DNA from: Lachnospiraceae bacterium
GTDB taxonomy: Bacteria; Bacillota; Clostridia; Lachnospirales; Lachnospiraceae
DNA length: 14,118 nucleotides
Direction: 5' to 3'
Assembly: GCA_003535955.1 (NCBI GenBank)
Contig: DPZM01000136.1
Coordinates: 1 to 14,118 of the forward strand
The notes beneath the pieces were generated by a model that was not told the DNA's origin, ran no database searches, and saw only the letters and a program-made list of their open reading frames with translations. Below are positions 1-7,307 of this stretch, piece after piece. Made by a program: the position numbers and the translations under genes. Every line of letters begins with the position of its first letter. The stretch's first letter is position 1.

Positions 1-25
1 AACAGGATCGACAGAGGAAATGATA

Positions 26-1090
26 ATGAATGGAAAATACACACTTGATACCGACACTGTAGCCTATGACGAAAGCAGGAATGCCCTTGTCATAATCGAT
101 CAGACCGTACTTCCCTATAAGACTGAGCTCCTGACTCTTACGGAAGCAAAGGACATATGGGATGCGATCTACCTTCTAAAGGTAAGGGGAGCTCCGGCAA
201 TAGGTGTGGCGGCCGCCATCGGCCTCTATGTTGTTATATCACGTTCGGGGATAAAAGACAGGGAAGGCTTCCTTAAGCTGCTGCATGACAAAAAGGAATA
301 TCTCAATTCTTCAAGGCCGACAGCCGTTAACTTATCCTGGGCCTTAAACAGGATGGAAGGGAAGGCCCTTGAAAGCGGACATGCATCCGTAGACGAATTG
401 TTGGAAATACTTAAGAATGAGGCCCTTGCCATAAAGGCAGAAGACACGGATATGTGCCGAAAGATCGGGGAGAATGCCCTCACTCTGCTCAAAAAGGGGG
501 ACGGCCTCCTTACCCACTGCAATGCCGGCCAGCTTGCGACAACAAAGTACGGAACGGCAACATCAGCCATGTATCTGGGATTTGAGCGGGGATATGATTT
601 TAAGATCTACTGTGATGAAACAAGGCCCCTTTTGCAGGGCGCCAGGCTTACGGCTTACGAGCTTTCATCGGCAGGCCTTGATGTTACTCTTTTGTGCGAC
701 AACATGGTTTCATCCATCATGAGACAGGGGAAGATCAATGCTGTTTTGGTCGGCTGCGACAGGGTGGCAAGAAACGGTGATGTTGCCAACAAGATAGGAA
801 CATCCGTAGTAGCAGCCGTTGCCAGAAGATACGGGATCCCCTTCTACGTATGCTGTCCCTCTTCGACCATAGATCCCGGAACCGAAACCGGAAACGATAT
901 AGTGATCGAGCAGCGCCCGGGTGAGGAAGTTACCGAAATGTGGTATGAGAAACGGATGGCGCCGCTAAACATAAGTGTCTACAATCCGGCCTTCGACATC
1001 ACCGACAACGAGCTTATTACCGCAATAATAACGGAGCGCGGAATATTCCGTGCCCCGTATGTGTTCACGACTATTCAGAACAGCATATAA
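26..1090 (+). CDS. mtnA: S-methyl-5-thioribose-1-phosphate isomerase (methionine salvage)
   Basis: This cytosolic enzyme isomerises 5-methylthioribose-1-phosphate to methylthioribulose-1-phosphate, a step in recycling methionine from methylthioadenosine. It belongs to the eIF2B-alpha/MtnA fold family. Seen in the protein: the RGAPAIG loop near residue 50, a NLSWAL segment, the active-site cysteine in LTHCNAG (about residue 165), the ETRPLLQGARLTAYEL block, and the active-site aspartate in GCDRVARNGD (about residue 245). These catalytic positions separate MtnA from the regulatory eIF2B-like proteins. The length of about 355 residues is normal. An in-frame ATG at 20 lies only 1 nt after AGAGGA, whereas the ATG at 26 lies 7 nt after it, so 26 is preferred. 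The gene points toward the next gene, which is on the opposite strand, with 25 nt between stops and no clear intrinsic terminator. No other salvage gene is in the window. Confidence 0.95.
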   Translation: MNGKYTLDTDTVAYDESRNALVIIDQTVLPYKTELLTLTEAKDIWDAIYLLKVRGAPAIGVAAAIGLYVVISRSGIKDREGFLKLLHDKKEYLNSSRPTAVNLSWALNRMEGKALESGHASVDELLEILKNEALAIKAEDTDMCRKIGENALTLLKKGDGLLTHCNAGQLATTKYGTATSAMYLGFERGYDFKIYCDETRPLLQGARLTAYELSSAGLDVTLLCDNMVSSIMRQGKINAVLVGCDRVARNGDVANKIGTSVVAAVARRYGIPFYVCCPSSTIDPGTETGNDIVIEQRPGEEVTEMWYEKRMAPLNISVYNPAFDITDNELITAIITERGIFRAPYVFTTIQNSI

Positions 1091-1115
1091 ATTTATAAAA
1101 CAGTTACTATAATCT

Positions 1116-2192
1116 CTACACCGACAGTGTGAGGTCGCCTTCCTTTATCCACCCTATCTTGCGGCACAGCTGGCCGAGCAGCCAAGTGATGACAGCGGGA
1201 AGTACGAAGCATATCAGGATAAGGCCCAGCCAGTCCATGGCAGTGATGGCTGCCTTGGCCCCGGATGCCACATCATTCACCCAGCCCGTATAGACTCCGA
1301 TCTGACCCACGAGCCCGCAGGTTCCCATTCCGGAAGAAATGGCCTCACCGTTCATCTCCATCCTGAAAATACAGGTTGCGATCGGACCCGTGATGGCCGA
1401 TGTCAGAATGGGCGGTATCCATATTTTGGGATTCTTCACTATATTGCCCATCTGAAGCATCGAGGTTCCGAGTCCCTGGGATACAAGTCCTCCGACCTTA
1501 TTCTCCTTATAGCTCATAAAGGCAAACCCGACCATCTGGGCACAGCACCCGGCAACCGCTGCGCCGCCGGCAAGACCCGTAAGCGACAGGGCTGCACATA
1601 TTGCGGCCGAACTTATGGGAAGTGTAAGGGCAATACCTACGATGACCGAAACCAGTATTCCCATGGCAAAGGGATGAAGCTCCGTTGCCCACATTATTAG
1701 CTGTCCAAGGGCTGATGCACCCTTACCTATGGCAGGTGCAAGCAGTACCGACAGCAGCACGCCCACTCCTATTGATACAAGGGGTGTTACAAGTATATCG
1801 ACCTTGGTCTCCTTGCTTACCATCTTGCCGATCTCGGTTGCAAGGATGGAGATTATCAGGACAGCCAGAGGACCGCCCGCACCGCCCAGTGTGTTTGCGG
1901 CGCTTCCTACAGCCAGCATTGAAAAGAGCACTAAATTGGGTGCCTTAAGCGCATAGCCTATGGCAACAGCCATGGCGGGACCGGCAACACCCTTGGCGTA
2001 GCCGCCCATGTCGACAAGGACGTCAAGTCCTGTCTGCGTGCCCAGGGTAGACAGTATCGTACCTATGAGCAGTGATGCAAAGAGACCGCTTGCCATTGCT
2101 CCCATTGCATCGATGAAATACCGCTTCCACGATATTTCGATGTCCTTTCTCTTGAGGAAGGCGCGAAAGCCTCCCTTTTGTTTCTCATCCAT
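1116..2192 (-). CDS. PTS EIIC-like membrane protein (PfoR / PTS_EIIC_2 type)
   Basis: This is a polytopic membrane protein of about 358 residues. It is very rich in Gly, Ala, Ile and Leu, with roughly eight to ten hydrophobic segments from residue 27 to the end, and it resembles the PfoR-like EIIC family. No EIIA or EIIB domain and no phosphorylatable Cys/His motif is attached, so its sugar-transport role is unproven; family members have been annotated both as transporters and as regulators. The ATG at 2192 is chosen because GGGAGGAG lies 3-5 nt upstream. A longer frame begins at 2252, 2 nt after the GGDEF stop, but its first 20 residues are charged and look non-conserved, and its ribosome site is weaker. 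It is the last gene of the cluster EIIC-EAL / GGDEF / EIIC and is probably cotranscribed. No intrinsic terminator is visible before the convergent mtnA gene. Confidence 0.8.
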   Translation of the reverse strand: MDEKQKGGFRAFLKRKDIEISWKRYFIDAMGAMASGLFASLLIGTILSTLGTQTGLDVLVDMGGYAKGVAGPAMAVAIGYALKAPNLVLFSMLAVGSAANTLGGAGGPLAVLIISILATEIGKMVSKETKVDILVTPLVSIGVGVLLSVLLAPAIGKGASALGQLIMWATELHPFAMGILVSVIVGIALTLPISSAAICAALSLTGLAGGAAVAGCCAQMVGFAFMSYKENKVGGLVSQGLGTSMLQMGNIVKNPKIWIPPILTSAITGPIATCIFRMEMNGEAISSGMGTCGLVGQIGVYTGWVNDVASGAKAAITAMDWLGLILICFVLPAVITWLLGQLCRKIGWIKEGDLTLSV

Positions 2193-2254
2193 TTTCTCCT
2201 CCCTTTGATCCCTGTCCGGATTCTGCATCAGGCAGTAGTCCGTCGGAGACATGT

Positions 2255-3421
2255 TTATGTATTTCCTTCGTCGCGGCGCCTGTTCCTTTGCGCATGCGTC
2301 TTGTAATACCTTGTTTTGTCCTCGTACATAAGCTTGTCTATGTGGTTCATGACCTCATCCATTGTGGATTTACAAAGATCAACAACATCATATCCCATGG
2401 AAACATGGAGATCGTACTTCGCTGTCCCCGACTTGTTAAAGTCATCAAAGCCCTTTTTTATGTTCGCGATAAATACATCGGTATCGATATCACTTTTGGT
2501 ACTTAATACGGCAACAAATTCATCGCCGGCATACCGGATGACCGCCCCCTGGCTCCCCACAGCCTTTCTTAAGATTTTCGCAGTGTTGATGATCGCCTCG
2601 TCACCCACCAGATGGCCGAAATTGTCGTTAATGGATTTAAAATCATTTATATCCATCATCAGGAAGGTGTATACACCGTCCCTGTCCTGCTTATGCTCCT
2701 CTTCCAGCTGATCAAGATAGTAGCGGTTATAGAGTCCCGTAAGTTTATCCTTGAAGATCATCTCATTCTGGATCGAACTCATAAGACCTGTGAAGCTTAT
2801 CAGCATACAGGGACCGATCATGGATATACCGTAGAACCTGGTCTGTATGACAGCCCCCGCCAGAACCGGTACGGAGTATACCCAGAAAAAGAAAAACCGA
2901 AGCCTTCGCCCCTTAAGCCGTATATAGAGATATGTGGCAAATGAGTCGATAAGCATGAATACGTCCGCAGCAAGATATGCATAGTATGCATTAAGCCTGT
3001 GATATGAATTGGACGGATCGATCGAAAAAACAACCGGATGAAAGAGATTTATTACAAGCACCAGTAAACCGGCCGCAACAATTGCATTCACAAAAGCAAC
3101 ATGCAACCTGCTTATGGAGCCCTTAAGATGATATACGAGAAACATAAGCCATGAGGCTGCCGCCATGAGGTTGGAAGCAAATGTATATGTACAGCAGGCA
3201 TACATAACGATCCTGTAAACCCGCCCCGGCCTGCCGCCAAAATAAAAGGCTGCCGGCTCGCAGACGCAGGTCATGATCACCAGTACCAGCATAAAGATAA
3301 GGAGGGTATTTTCCCTGTCATTGCGCTTCCATCTCCAGCTGTTCCCGATAAGAAGAACGATCCCCATCATGATGCCCAGAATATTGGCGCAGGATATGGA
3401 TATGAAATTAAATGTCTCCAT
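2255..3421 (-). CDS. Membrane-anchored GGDEF diguanylate cyclase
   Basis: This protein is predicted to make cyclic di-GMP from two GTP at the membrane. Six or seven hydrophobic segments fill residues 5-215 and form a membrane sensor-like region of no family I recognise. A C-terminal GGDEF domain covers about residues 225-380: DKLTGLYNR at its start, the metal-binding aspartate in MDINDF (about 257), and the signature as AGDEF (about 298). AGDEF is a common active variant of GGDEF. The RxxD product-inhibition site expected just before the signature is absent (the residues there are VGSQGAVI), so feedback inhibition by c-di-GMP is unlikely through the classical site. The start ATG at 3421 has AGGGGG 7 nt upstream and lies inside the end of the EIIC-EAL gene (14-nt overlap), which implies translational coupling. 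It ends 62 nt before the chosen start of the downstream EIIC-like gene. Confidence 0.9.
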   Translation of the reverse strand: METFNFISISCANILGIMMGIVLLIGNSWRWKRNDRENTLLIFMLVLVIMTCVCEPAAFYFGGRPGRVYRIVMYACCTYTFASNLMAAASWLMFLVYHLKGSISRLHVAFVNAIVAAGLLVLVINLFHPVVFSIDPSNSYHRLNAYYAYLAADVFMLIDSFATYLYIRLKGRRLRFFFFWVYSVPVLAGAVIQTRFYGISMIGPCMLISFTGLMSSIQNEMIFKDKLTGLYNRYYLDQLEEEHKQDRDGVYTFLMMDINDFKSINDNFGHLVGDEAIINTAKILRKAVGSQGAVIRYAGDEFVAVLSTKSDIDTDVFIANIKKGFDDFNKSGTAKYDLHVSMGYDVVDLCKSTMDEVMNHIDKLMYEDKTRYYKTHAQRNRRRDEGNT

Positions 3422-5588
3422 AGTTATCCCCCTCTGACTTAGCTATGGTCTTTTCATTATCCCGCAGGGTCTGCTCACCCAGCTCCCTGAACTTGGAAAG
3501 CGGGATCGCAGGACTGTACAGATAGCCCTGATAGATATAGCAGCCAACGTCCTCCAGAGCCTTACGCTGTTCCTCAGTCTCAACGTATTCGGCTATCGTC
3601 TCGATATTGAGGCCTTCCGTAAGCCTTGATATCGAAGCTATTATCTCCCGGCTGCGTTCGTTGAATATATCACGGCTTATGCCGCCATCAAGCTTGACGA
3701 TATCGAAGATGTTCGACTGGAGATATTTGATCGAGGTATTACCCATGGAAAAGTCATCTATACCAAAGGTAAAGCCCAGCTCCTTTATGCGCTGCAGCCT
3801 TGAGATAAAGGAGTCATCGACACGCAGGGTGGCCTGCTCGGTTATCTCGATGAGTACATGCTTGCACTTACCCGGATAGATGATGTGAAGGTTCTTTAAG
3901 AATTCCTCAAAGTCATCCTTCTGGATGGTTATACCCGTAACATTTACAGAAATGTGGAAGTTCTCGTCCTCCTTGTATTTGAGAAGTTCGTCAAGGCTCT
4001 TGAAGACGGTATGGAAGATCTTCTCCTCAAGCTCCGTAAGACGTCCTATCTCCTCGGCCAGTGTTATGACAAGCGGAGGATATACCGGACCGTACTGCTC
4101 ATGCCTCCACCTAAGGAGGGCCTCGGCACCTATAAGCTTGTGAACCTCGTTAAACTGAGGCTGGTAATATAGGGTAAAGTCATCCGAATCGATATAATCA
4201 CCGAGTTCAACGGAAAGGGTCCTGGCGATGCGTCCGGCATCTCCCGGAAGGGTAAGGAATTCAACCGGCTCACGGCTCTCCTCACATTCCTTAAGTATAT
4301 TTTCGAGCAGCTTAACATGCTCATGTGAATTGATCGCCTTAAGGTGCGACCCTATCTTGACAAAAGGGAAATAGATCAGCACACCGAGTAAAATACAGAA
4401 TATCTGAAGTATGGACCCTCTTATTGAACCGGTAGCCATGTAACCGCCGAGGATAACGGGAGTCGTCCAGTTAACCTCATATGCAGCCATGGGAACGATC
4501 CCGGTACTCATTGCCAGATAGCATACCAGAATATTGACTACGGGAGTCAATAGGAAGGGGACCAGAAAAACCGGGTTAAATACAACCGGAAGGCCCAGAA
4601 CGATCAGTTCGTTTATGTTAAAGAGCATGGGGATGGCCGATGCCCTGGCAAGGTATCGTTCGTCCTTTTGACGAGAAAAAACCATGATCGCTATCAGGAG
4701 AGACCAGGTGGCGCCGCATCCTCCGAGTAGTACGAATACGTCTATAAAGACTCCGTTAATGATGGGATCAAGTCCCTCGATATTTCCTGTATTTATATTA
4801 GTGAGCACGGTATCAAACACCTGATACTTGGTCTCACCGAGAACATCCGATCCGTGGATCCCAAACATCCACAAAAGGTTCTGAAGAAGTTCAAAGCGGA
4901 TGACATAAAGGAGGCTGTTCTTATTTCCCGTGAACATCTTCGAAAGGGTGCCTGTCAGCAGTTCATATGTATTGGCATACCCTGTTAAGTAAAGGCATGA
5001 ATTGACAGCGCCCACAAGGGCAAAAACAAACATGGCCGGAAGTATGGATACAACCATCGTGCGAAAGTCCGTGCTGATACCGTCAACATAATGACGGTCG
5101 TTGAAGACAAGCCTGGTCATCAGCCATAAGTAGATCCTTGATGACAGAATAGAAAAAATGATGGCAGTGAGCAGGTTCTTGGGACCGAAAACATCGAAAT
5201 TATATGAAGTGGTGTTGAATATTCCCGATATGATGATAAAGGACGCAAGCGAAGTAACTATGACCGACAGCCTGTGGGACGGCTTGCCGTAACGGTCATT
5301 GACCTTGTCTGCGATGGCAGCGGTCATATAAAGGGACAGCATCCCGTAGGTTCCGGACAGGAGAACATTGAGAAAGGACATTATATTTCCGCCCAAAGCA
5401 CCTGAAATAAAATCACGATATCCGGGCGCTGGAAAATTGATAAGGACCTGGATGAAGGCACTTATCATAAAAATGGGAATAAGAACCTCAAGTGAGTCGG
5501 TTACTATCCTGAAAATGTCAAGGCCCGACACCCTGCGGTATACATGAACAATCTTTCTTCTTATCTTATTAAAATCCTGACGTTTCAT
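3408..5588 (-). CDS. PTS EIIC - EAL fusion (sugar permease domain with c-di-GMP phosphodiesterase)
   Basis: A 726-residue fusion. Residues about 20-425 are a lactose/cellobiose-type PTS EIIC domain with about ten membrane segments. It keeps the GIHGSD loop (His near 244), a GGCGAT segment, and the FNINE-type loop with its glutamate (near 325), residues that bind sugar in this family. Residues about 465-705 are an EAL domain, expected to hydrolyse c-di-GMP to pGpG. The EAL motif is in AEALLRW (near 487), followed by the Asn of SVNVTG, the Glu of LIEITE, the Asp pair of GIDDFSMGN (near 611), the Lys of VKLDGG (near 629) and the Glu of AEYVE. The metal and catalytic positions therefore look intact. 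No EIIA or EIIB is present. The open frame extends upstream to 5660, but that ATG lies in the terminator stem of the preceding gene, so the ATG at 5588 is used. It has no Shine-Dalgarno site. The GGDEF gene overlaps its 3' end by 14 nt. Confidence 0.9.
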   Translation of the reverse strand: MKRQDFNKIRRKIVHVYRRVSGLDIFRIVTDSLEVLIPIFMISAFIQVLINFPAPGYRDFISGALGGNIMSFLNVLLSGTYGMLSLYMTAAIADKVNDRYGKPSHRLSVIVTSLASFIIISGIFNTTSYNFDVFGPKNLLTAIIFSILSSRIYLWLMTRLVFNDRHYVDGISTDFRTMVVSILPAMFVFALVGAVNSCLYLTGYANTYELLTGTLSKMFTGNKNSLLYVIRFELLQNLLWMFGIHGSDVLGETKYQVFDTVLTNINTGNIEGLDPIINGVFIDVFVLLGGCGATWSLLIAIMVFSRQKDERYLARASAIPMLFNINELIVLGLPVVFNPVFLVPFLLTPVVNILVCYLAMSTGIVPMAAYEVNWTTPVILGGYMATGSIRGSILQIFCILLGVLIYFPFVKIGSHLKAINSHEHVKLLENILKECEESREPVEFLTLPGDAGRIARTLSVELGDYIDSDDFTLYYQPQFNEVHKLIGAEALLRWRHEQYGPVYPPLVITLAEEIGRLTELEEKIFHTVFKSLDELLKYKEDENFHISVNVTGITIQKDDFEEFLKNLHIIYPGKCKHVLIEITEQATLRVDDSFISRLQRIKELGFTFGIDDFSMGNTSIKYLQSNIFDIVKLDGGISRDIFNERSREIIASISRLTEGLNIETIAEYVETEEQRKALEDVGCYIYQGYLYSPAIPLSKFRELGEQTLRDNEKTIAKSEGDNYGDI

Positions 5589-5594
5589 ATTTTT

Positions 5595-5605
5595 ATAATA
5601 CCACA
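5595..5605 (-). promoter_or_regulatory. Extended -10 promoter element for the EIIC-EAL gene
   Basis: The minus strand reads TGTGGTATTAT, a match to the Gram-positive extended -10 pattern TRTGnTATAAT with one change in the hexamer. The -35 position (ATGCAA at 5623-5618, 17-bp spacer) is weak, as is usual when the -10 is extended. Transcription would begin about 7 nt after the hexamer, at or next to the A of the ATG at 5588. The same 11 bases occur before rpmE at 9804-9814. Confidence 0.6.
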
Positions 5606-5625
5606 GACAAAGGGCATTTGCATAG

Positions 5626-5658
5626 ATAAATAAAAGAGGCCACGGACCTGCCGTGGCC
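5626..5658 (-). terminator. Rho-independent terminator after the HPr-like gene
   Basis: On the minus strand GGCCACGG and CCGTGGCC form an 8-bp GC-rich stem around a 5-nt loop (CAGGT), followed by TCTTTTATTTAT. It lies 20 nt after the stop of the HPr-like gene and before the promoter of the EIIC-EAL gene, so it separates the two transcription units. It also overlaps the first ATG of the longest open frame of the fusion gene, which argues against that start. Confidence 0.9.
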
Positions 5659-5677
5659 ATGCTTACTTATGAAGTTC

Positions 5678-5902
5678 TCACCCGACGGCCAGCTTCTGAA
5701 GCATCACGTCAAAGTCCTTGTTCTGTCCTCCGTATTTGACCGTAAGGATCCTGGAGAAATCCAGTCCCAATACACCCAGCATAGATTTGGCATCTATAAT
5801 AACATGGTTGTAAAAAATATCGATATCAAAATCACATTTAGATGCCTTCTGGACAAATTCATTGGCATTATCAAGGTCTAATCTTATCTTACGTTCATTC
5901 AT
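5678..5902 (-). CDS. HPr/Crh-like protein lacking the phosphorylatable histidine
   Basis: A 74-residue protein that aligns with HPr from VQKASK through DAKSMLGVLGL. The second motif contains the equivalent of Ser-46, the residue modified by HPr kinase (residue 40 here). At the N-terminus the HARPA active-site motif is replaced: aligned back from VQKASK, the His-15 position is Asp (residue 9), Arg-17 is Asp (11) and Pro-18 is Asn (12). It therefore should not carry a PTS phosphate. This recalls Crh of Bacillus, which keeps Ser-46 but has Gln at 15 and acts only in regulation with CcpA; a similar role is inference. AGGGG lies 9 nt before the ATG at 5902 and 3 nt before an alternative ATG at 5908 that adds two residues. 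It has its own promoter and terminator and sits next to the EIIC-EAL and GGDEF genes. Confidence 0.8.
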   Translation of the reverse strand: MNERKIRLDLDNANEFVQKASKCDFDIDIFYNHVIIDAKSMLGVLGLDFSRILTVKYGGQNKDFDVMLQKLAVG

Positions 5903-5955
5903 CTTCATGCACCCCTTTCACCCTCAAAAAAGGTTTTGTAAAATGTATTAAGTGC

Positions 5956-5984
5956 ACTTTACTACTTCCTTGATTTGCTGTCAA
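5956..5984 (-). promoter_or_regulatory. Sigma-A-type promoter of the HPr-like gene
   Basis: The minus strand shows a perfect -35 TTGACA (5984-5979), a 17-bp spacer and a -10 TAAAGT (5961-5956, four of six to consensus). Predicted transcription start is near 5949, giving a leader of about 45 nt. A 10-bp perfect palindrome, AAGTGCACTT (5950-5959), overlaps the -10 and the start point and could be an operator. Confidence 0.75.
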
Positions 5985-6226
5985 GAATCAACATTTTGTA
6001 CTTACCCGGATAAAATTTACCATAATTTGTGTATTTTTCTGACATGTCAGTACTGTAAAATATCTTTTTTTGTGCATTATGGACAAGATATCCCGTGGCT
6101 CTGCCGCCCGACAGTAAACGTTTTCGAAAACAGGCGGCCTATTTTTCTTAAATTTTGTACAAATCGGATGGCGTATGCTTACTTTTTATACGTAAGATGA
6201 CAGAAAAAAGAAGGAAAACGCCTGCA
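5985..6226. other. Intergenic region between prfA and the HPr-like promoter
   Basis: No gene is supported here. It holds a perfect 12-bp palindrome CTGACATGTCAG (6039-6050); the 13-mer TTTACCATAATTT (6016-6028), which recurs upstream of the ABC operon; an inverted repeat ATATCTT/AAGATAT around 6060-6091; and a GCCGCC (6103-6108) / GGCGGC (6133-6138) pair enclosing the palindrome GTTTTCGAAAAC (6120-6131), followed on the + strand by CTATTTTTCTTAAATTTT. The last looks like a + strand terminator but no + strand gene ends there. Just after prfA the minus strand is T-rich (TTTTCCTTCTTTTTT) but has no good stem, so the end of the prfA transcript is unclear. Confidence 0.5.
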
Positions 6227-7294
6227 TTATTCCATCTTCGACAGCTTTGCGGCCTGGTCTGCAGCTATGCAGGCATCCAGGATCTCCTGGATATCCCCGT
6301 TCATTATCTTGTCAAGCTTATATAATGTAAGGTTTATCCTGTGGTCGGTCACACGACCCTGAGGGAAATTGTAGGTTCTTATCTTCTCCGAGCGGTCCCC
6401 CGTTCCTATCTGGCTCTTGCGAAGCTCAGCCTCGGCATCATGCATCTTCTGCTGTTCCATGTCATACAGCTTGGCGCGCAGAAGGGCAAAGGCCTTCTCC
6501 TTGTTCTGAAGCTGTGATTTCTCGGTCTGGCTGTAGATGACTATACCTGTTGGATAGTGGGTAAGACGTACCGCCGAATCGGTAGTATTGACGCACTGGC
6601 CGCCGTTACCGGATGCACGCATGACATCGATCCGTATATCCTTCTCATCTATCTGGACATCCACTTCTTCGGCCTCAGGCATTACCGCAACCGAAATGGT
6701 TGACGTATGGATCCTGCCGCCCGATTCAGTCTCGGGTACCCTCTGCACCCTGTGAACTCCTGATTCGTACTTCATCACTGAATAAGCACCCTGACCCGAG
6801 ATCATGAAGGTGACCGACTTCATTCCGCCGATACCTATCTCATCGACCTCCATCGTCTCAACCTTCCACCTGCGGCTCTCGGCATAGTGGACATACATCC
6901 TGTATATTTCAGCGGCAAAAAGGGCCGCCTCATCACCGCCGGCACCCGCACGGATCTCGACGATAACATTCTTGTCATCATTGGGATCCTTGGGAAGCAG
7001 GAGGATCTTAAGCTTATCCTCAAGGGCTTCAACATTCTTCTTGGCCGTACCAAGCTCCTCCTTGAGCATCTCCTTCATGTCCTCATCCGTTTCCTCGGCA
7101 AGCATCGCAAGGGAGTCCTCAATATCCTGCTTGTTCTTCTTATATTCCTTATATGCTTCGACTATCGGAGTCAAGTCGCTCTGCTCCTTCATGAGCGCGC
7201 GAAAACGTTCCTGGTTGTCGGCAACACCCGGCTCCCCAAGCTCGTTCATTATATCCTCATATCTCATTATAAGGTCGTCTAACTTATCAAACAT
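6227..7294 (-). CDS. prfA: Peptide chain release factor 1
   Basis: RF1 (355 residues, normal length) recognises UAA and UAG stop codons in the ribosomal A site and triggers peptide release. Seen: the class-I release factor coiled N-terminal domain; the RF1-type stop-codon tripeptide P-x-T, here PET in HRVQRVPETES (about residue 186), which separates it from RF2 with SPF; and the catalytic GGQ in SGNGGQCVNTTDSAVR (about 231-233), whose Gln is the methylation target of PrmC. The ATG at 7294 is used because AGAGGT lies about 6 nt upstream; the longer open frame to 7375 only runs back over the end of prmC. prmC stops 13 nt upstream, so the substrate gene directly follows the gene of its modifying enzyme. 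It is the last gene of the rho-rpmE-DUF1385-prmC-prfA run. Confidence 0.97.
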   Translation of the reverse strand: MFDKLDDLIMRYEDIMNELGEPGVADNQERFRALMKEQSDLTPIVEAYKEYKKNKQDIEDSLAMLAEETDEDMKEMLKEELGTAKKNVEALEDKLKILLLPKDPNDDKNVIVEIRAGAGGDEAALFAAEIYRMYVHYAESRRWKVETMEVDEIGIGGMKSVTFMISGQGAYSVMKYESGVHRVQRVPETESGGRIHTSTISVAVMPEAEEVDVQIDEKDIRIDVMRASGNGGQCVNTTDSAVRLTHYPTGIVIYSQTEKSQLQNKEKAFALLRAKLYDMEQQKMHDAEAELRKSQIGTGDRSEKIRTYNFPQGRVTDHRINLTLYKLDKIMNGDIQEILDACIAADQAAKLSKME

Positions 7295-7307
7295 CTTATA
7301 CCTCTTT

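Noticed and set aside
1086..1097. TATAAATTTATA palindrome at the mtnA stop as a terminator
   Set aside because: It is pure A/T with no GC stem and no T-tract, so it is unlikely to terminate transcription.
5589..5660. N-terminal extension of the EIIC-EAL protein from the ATG at 5660
   Set aside because: That ATG lies in the stem of the intrinsic terminator of the preceding gene and upstream of the likely promoter, so it would rarely be in the mRNA.
5909..6226. c-di-GMP riboswitch upstream of the c-di-GMP genes
   Set aside because: I looked for the conserved GEMM core sequences here and ahead of the other cluster genes and found none by eye.
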